Source: Paenibacillus sp. HB172176
GTDB lineage: Bacteria; Bacillota; Bacilli; Paenibacillales; Paenibacillaceae
DNA: 55,968 bases
Direction of reading: 5' to 3'
Assembly: GCF_011947265.1 (NCBI RefSeq)
Contig: NZ_JAATHD010000034.1
Location: 1 to 55,968 of the forward strand
Shown: positions 52,438 through 55,968 of the stretch, in pieces
How the letters are laid out: each line of letters begins with the position of its first letter
How positions within the stretch are numbered: position 1 is the first letter of the stretch
Made by a program: the position numbers and the translations under genes
Notes under the pieces: model-generated
Told to the model about the DNA's origin: nothing
What the model saw: the letters and a program-made list of their open reading frames with translations, nothing else
The model's database searches: none

Positions 52438-53277
52438 ATGAACAACAAAGCACTGCTCTCGGCGTTGCTTGAGACGGCTGAGTTAAAGATTTTGATGTTT
52501 GACAACCATCTGCTTCGCGCGATGAACTACAGGAACCGAACTTTCGAACATTACTACATGATGACCTATGTCAGATCCGGCTCTGCGAAGCTAAGGATTG
52601 GCGATGCGGTCTACGACATTCATCCGGGCAGCGTGATTGTCATTCCTCCCCATCTCGAGCATGATCAGTACAAGGACACCGACGAGGAGACCGAATTTCT
52701 GTGGTGGCATTTCACGTACCGCATCCATAACCGGATAGAGATCTTGCCGTTTCTGAATATCCCCTATATTTACGCCCTGAATGACCGAGGGCAATTCGAA
52801 GCCGTGTTCGATGAAATTATGCGCTCCAAAGTAAGGAGCGGCTATCTTCCGAATGTGATTCTGCAAAAAGCGAAGTCGCTTGAGCTGTTGTATTTGCTGC
52901 TGGATAACGCGTTCGCCCAGTTGAACGTCGAGTTCGCCGGGAGTCAGAAACCGCAAAACTTCCTTGCCGCGCTGCTCAAAATCGTCACGCAGCCGGAAGG
53001 TCGCCTCACCTTGGCCGATCTGGCCAAGGATCTGAGCATGAACCCGAACTACGTCAGCAATCAGTTCAAAGCGTTATTCGGCAAGTCGCCGATCCAGTTG
53101 CATCGAGAGGTCAAGATGGAGAGGGCGAAGCAACTGCTCGAAATGCCCGTTATGAACATTGCCGAGACAAGCGACGCCCTTGGCTTCCAAGATGTTCAGA
53201 GCTTCACGCGCCTGTTCAAAAAGTACGTGGGCATAACGCCCAAACAATACAAAACGTTGTTTGGAAATCTACGATGA
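52438..53277 (+). CDS. AraC family regulator with cupin sensor
   Basis: 279 residues from ATG 52438 (GCGGGG upstream). N-terminal AraC-binding cupin (LRIGDAVYDIHPGSVIVIPP, HLEHDQYKD) and C-terminal HTH pair (about 180-275; LAKDLSMNPNYVSNQFKALF, then TSDALGFQDVQSFTRLFKKY). This class responds to sugars; the dehydrogenase gene 150 bases downstream on the same strand is the likely target. Confidence 0.85.
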   Translation: MNNKALLSALLETAELKILMFDNHLLRAMNYRNRTFEHYYMMTYVRSGSAKLRIGDAVYDIHPGSVIVIPPHLEHDQYKDTDEETEFLWWHFTYRIHNRIEILPFLNIPYIYALNDRGQFEAVFDEIMRSKVRSGYLPNVILQKAKSLELLYLLLDNAFAQLNVEFAGSQKPQNFLAALLKIVTQPEGRLTLADLAKDLSMNPNYVSNQFKALFGKSPIQLHREVKMERAKQLLEMPVMNIAETSDALGFQDVQSFTRLFKKYVGITPKQYKTLFGNLR

Positions 53278-53428
53278 TCCTAAGGCATGTTTGCAAACCC
53301 GCCCCAGCTTGCTTTCTTCACCTGTAGAAGTGTTCATTATACGCTAATTTATGCGCTACGATTTCGTGTCCAATGGCATTATGATAGGTTCAAAGGGACG
53401 GGAGTCCCGGAATCGGGGAGGTTGCTAT

Positions 53429-54436
53429 ATGGAATCGTTGCGCATTGTATTCTCGGACAAACAGCAAGTAGAGGTCAAGAAGGAGCAGTTCGATTCGACG
53501 CTAAAAGGGGAAGAATTGCTGTGTCGCGCCATATGCTCGCTTGTGAGCACGGGAACGGAGCTGCAATGCTTGCGCGGAGTGTTCGATTCAGGGACAAATT
53601 GGGCAAATTGGGTTCAATATCCGTTTTATCCCGGATACTGCATGGTCGCCGAAGTGCTGGAGGTCGGAGCCGATGTCCAAGGCATTCGCCAAGGCGATCG
53701 CGTGTTCGCGGAGGTTTCGCACGCAAGTTGCTTCAAGATTAAAGCAGCCCGCGCGTTCCTGTTGCCCGAGGAAATCGCCAGTGAACAAGCCGTGTGGATC
53801 AATCTTGCCAAAACAACGCAGCTAGGCGCCAGACGAGCGGAATTGCAGCTCGGAGAATCCGTAGGGGTAATCGGTCTTGGATTGCTTGGTCAACTCGTGA
53901 CGCGGTACTTGCACCTATCGGGAGCGAAGACGCTCTTCGCGATCGATCCTGCGGCTGATCGTATGCGATTCTTGCCCCAAATGCCTGGCATCCGCCCGCT
54001 ATGTATGGATGTTGTTTCGGCGCATGAGGAGATCGACAAGGCTACCCGGGGCGAGATGCTCGATGTCGTCTTCGACGTGACCGGCCATCCGTCCGTACTT
54101 GCGCAAGCGACTCGGCTGGTCAAGCGTATGGGGAGGATTATCCTGCTCGGAGATACCGCAACGCCTTCTCAGCAGGGAATCGGGCGCAATGTCGTATCAG
54201 ATTCTTTGTCCATCCAGGGCATTCACGCCGGAATGGATTATAAGACCTGGAACCACCCCAGGATGGCGGAGTTGTTCTTGACCTTCGCGGGTCAAGGGCG
54301 CATGGATACCTCGAATCTCGTTACGCATAGATACTCCCCCATGGATGCGGTTCAAGCTTACGAATTGCTGGTTGCAAATCGAACCTCCGCAATGGGCGTG
54401 CTCTTCGATTGGGCGAGTCTGGATCGGGCAAAATGA
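53429..54436 (+). CDS. Zinc-type alcohol dehydrogenase-like protein
   Basis: 335 residues from ATG 53429 (GGGGAGG upstream). The MDR fold is seen in the N-terminal catalytic part (LVSTGTELQ and PGYCMVAEVLEVGADVQG, GDRVFAEV) and the Rossmann motif GLGLLG. The usual catalytic Cys/His zinc ligands of alcohol dehydrogenases are not evident, as in the STGTE-type sugar-related dehydrogenases. Likely controlled by the AraC gene before it; substrate unknown. Confidence 0.85.
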   Translation: MESLRIVFSDKQQVEVKKEQFDSTLKGEELLCRAICSLVSTGTELQCLRGVFDSGTNWANWVQYPFYPGYCMVAEVLEVGADVQGIRQGDRVFAEVSHASCFKIKAARAFLLPEEIASEQAVWINLAKTTQLGARRAELQLGESVGVIGLGLLGQLVTRYLHLSGAKTLFAIDPAADRMRFLPQMPGIRPLCMDVVSAHEEIDKATRGEMLDVVFDVTGHPSVLAQATRLVKRMGRIILLGDTATPSQQGIGRNVVSDSLSIQGIHAGMDYKTWNHPRMAELFLTFAGQGRMDTSNLVTHRYSPMDAVQAYELLVANRTSAMGVLFDWASLDRAK

Positions 54437-54535
54437 GAAGTGAGTTGATCAGCCGCTGATGGCTCGGAAGTGGTGTTCGATTGAAACTCGTCGGAAATCC
54501 CTCATAAGCTTGCTAAATAACAGGATGCCGGGACA

Positions 54536-54569
54536 GCAAGACGCGACCTGCAAATCGATCGCGTCTTGC
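54536..54569. terminator. Terminator-like hairpin between convergent genes
   Basis: GCAAGACGCGA (54536-54546) pairs perfectly with TCGCGTCTTGC (54559-54569). No T-tract follows on either strand, so termination efficiency is uncertain. Confidence 0.6.
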
Positions 54570-54586
54570 CCACATCTGCACATCCG

Positions 54587-55735
54587 CTAGTCTAAAATAA
54601 CAATTCTGCCCGTAATTACCCCAGCCTTGTCCCTGTGAAACAGCATGGCTGTATAGTGTTCTTCATTCCTGCTGATGGGAAGCCGTTTATTCGAAAACCC
54701 CGTTTGTCCTTCCTCGAATAATTCTTCTGGAGTCATCGTGACGCTTCGATCACCAAAGGTATAATTGAATTTGCCCGATTCTTCATAAGTCACCTCTTGT
54801 ATGGATTCGGGAATGGTCTCGCCGATGGATTCCCCATTGCGCAATTCGTCCCGCAAACGATTTATCCAGGCTATCCATTCTTCTCCATCCTTATTGACGA
54901 TGGGGTCAGCAGTCGGTGGAGGCGGATTTAACAAGGTTTCCAAATAAGCGTCGGCTTCTTCGTGATTCGCTTTCGCCGGATCAAGCGGAAGATCAAACAA
55001 CAAAGCGGTACCTTGATAGTCTTCTCTAGCACGGACTTTCCCCGTCTGTTCATCATAGCTAAATGCCGCTTTGCTAAAAAAAGCTCCGCCGCTGCTTACC
55101 GCCAAATATAAGCCGCGATCTGCGAACATTTCCACCTGATCACATTCAATTAATCGGTACAAAACGCCTTCTATCACGAGATCGCTGTAGCCGCCGTTCA
55201 TGGAGGCGATGTTCACTTGCCAAGGCTTCTGGCCTCTGATCAATGGAGAAATGAAGAACTTTTCTTCGCCGTATTCAGGATCTGCCGTATCGGGCATAGG
55301 CTTGCCATCCCGTCTTGTTATCGAAACAACCGCATAGGTTTTGTCGGGATAGATATCCTCGGGTAATTGGCTATATTTCTGAAGACCTGCCCCGGACACA
55401 ATGCCATGCAACGTAACATGGTAGTCCCTTGAATCTTGAGATTCATTCATTTGAATCGCATCTTTGCTTTCGAATGCATCCGCGAGCAGTTGATTATCCA
55501 GTTCCTCGGCAATCTGCTTAGCGCTGAATAGCTGGGTTGCCGCATAGACGGTTATTGTCATGGTCAGCATAATGACTGCTGCCGCTAATCCTATAGTTAA
55601 TTTCCTGAGCGGTTTGCGTTTTATCTGGCTTTTTCTCTTCATTTCAAGAATCAAATTCGCATTCAACTTCTCATCAGGAGCTGCTGTTGAGGATAATGAT
55701 TGTCTAATCATCTGATCCCAATCGGCATTCTTCAT
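54587..55735 (-). CDS. Anti-sigma-like membrane protein
   Basis: 382 residues from the ATG at 55735, with GGAGGTGG upstream inside the sigma remnant. A short cytoplasmic N-terminus (about 1-45, MKNADWDQMIRQSLS and beyond) precedes one membrane segment (LTIGLAAAVIMLTMTITVYA) and a large extracellular domain (DUF4179-like by layout). This is the form of ECF anti-sigma factors. Its start overlaps the end of the sigma-factor frame (ATGA), as in intact sigma/anti-sigma operons, but the sigma gene itself is lost. Confidence 0.75.
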   Translation of the reverse strand: MKNADWDQMIRQSLSSTAAPDEKLNANLILEMKRKSQIKRKPLRKLTIGLAAAVIMLTMTITVYAATQLFSAKQIAEELDNQLLADAFESKDAIQMNESQDSRDYHVTLHGIVSGAGLQKYSQLPEDIYPDKTYAVVSITRRDGKPMPDTADPEYGEEKFFISPLIRGQKPWQVNIASMNGGYSDLVIEGVLYRLIECDQVEMFADRGLYLAVSSGGAFFSKAAFSYDEQTGKVRAREDYQGTALLFDLPLDPAKANHEEADAYLETLLNPPPPTADPIVNKDGEEWIAWINRLRDELRNGESIGETIPESIQEVTYEESGKFNYTFGDRSVTMTPEELFEEGQTGFSNKRLPISRNEEHYTAMLFHRDKAGVITGRIVILD

Positions 55736-55818
55736 GGCACATCCACCTCCAATACGAATCGCAATGATTGGCGAGCCTTGTGCAGCCTGCTCTTCACAGT
55801 CCCGGCGGGAATTTTTAA
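55732..55818 (-). pseudogene. 3' remnant of an ECF sigma factor gene
   Basis: Reverse-strand reading from 55818 gives LKIPAGTVKSRLHKARQSLR then FVLEVDVP and TGA (55734-55732), exactly the region 4.2 end of an ECF sigma factor. An in-frame stop lies at 55833-55831 and the upstream 150 bases are AT-rich and unrelated, so regions 2, 3 and most of 4 are missing. The region 55819-55968 otherwise shows no gene. Confidence 0.75.
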
Positions 55819-55968
55819 CCACAATAGAATTTATAAGTTTTCGAGTTACTTAAACTATAAATTTATTTGGCGATAAAACATTCATGACGCCGCTCCGTCA
55901 CCCCAATGTATGAAAATAACTGCTATTGCATGGCATGTGGTTTCCATGTTCTCAAATTCGTCAAGACT

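Overview
The window looks like a chromosomal segment of a Paenibacillaceae bacterium (Paenibacillus, Cohnella or a close relative). The reasons are strong AGGAGG-type ribosome binding sites, occasional TTG and GTG starts, a WG-repeat plus stalk-domain protein, an SLH-domain protein, and above all three consecutive LplABC/YtcQP-type sugar ABC importers. Each importer is paired with a large AraC-type regulator or a YesM/YesN-type two-component pair. I saw no rRNA, tRNA, CRISPR array or intact insertion sequence.

Layout. (1) 0.2-1.7 kb: secreted WG-repeat protein, followed by about 570 bases holding a decayed reverse-strand coding remnant. (2) 2.4-13.9 kb: an oxidoreductase and regulator neighbourhood with three classical SDRs, two NAD(P)-binding atypical or extended SDRs, a nitronate monooxygenase-like flavoprotein, three AraC regulators, an ECF sigma factor carrying a SnoaL-like C-terminus, and two VOC proteins. 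(3) 14.2-23.3 kb: sugar locus 1, with two permeases, a lipoprotein binding protein, a membrane-anchored AraC regulator, a formylglycine-type sulfatase, and a secreted clan GH-A glycosidase with a carbohydrate-binding tail. (4) 23.3-26.9 kb: an aminoglycoside-phosphotransferase-fold protein, a type I methionine aminopeptidase, and an SLH protein. (5) 27.3-35.1 kb: sugar locus 2, with a histidine kinase, AraC-type response regulator, binding protein and two permeases. (6) 35.2-43.6 kb: sugar locus 3, with a divergent membrane AraC regulator, two permeases, a binding protein, a DUF1861 (GT108-like) protein and a Gfo/Idh/MocA oxidoreductase. (7) 43.6-48.0 kb: a decayed and foreign-looking stretch with an internally deleted phosphotransferase, a frameshifted small gene, a truncated HD-domain gene, then an AT-rich insert with a secreted protein and a 477-residue protein of unknown family. 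(8) 48.1-55.8 kb: MFS transporter, CorC-like membrane protein, MerR-thioredoxin operon, lipoprotein, AraC regulator, zinc-type dehydrogenase, and an anti-sigma-like membrane protein whose partner ECF sigma gene is reduced to its last codons.

How the parts work together. No importer carries its own ATPase, so they probably share an MsmX-type ATPase encoded elsewhere. The most informative signal is in the promoters. Locus 1 has the same paired element before its transport operon and before its glycosidase. Locus 2 has CTTCTAT direct repeats 19 bases apart before both the kinase gene and the binding-protein gene. Locus 3 has three TGAAAG repeats about 21 bases apart before its transport operon. 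These are plausible operators of the three adjacent AraC-type regulators and would define three small local regulons.
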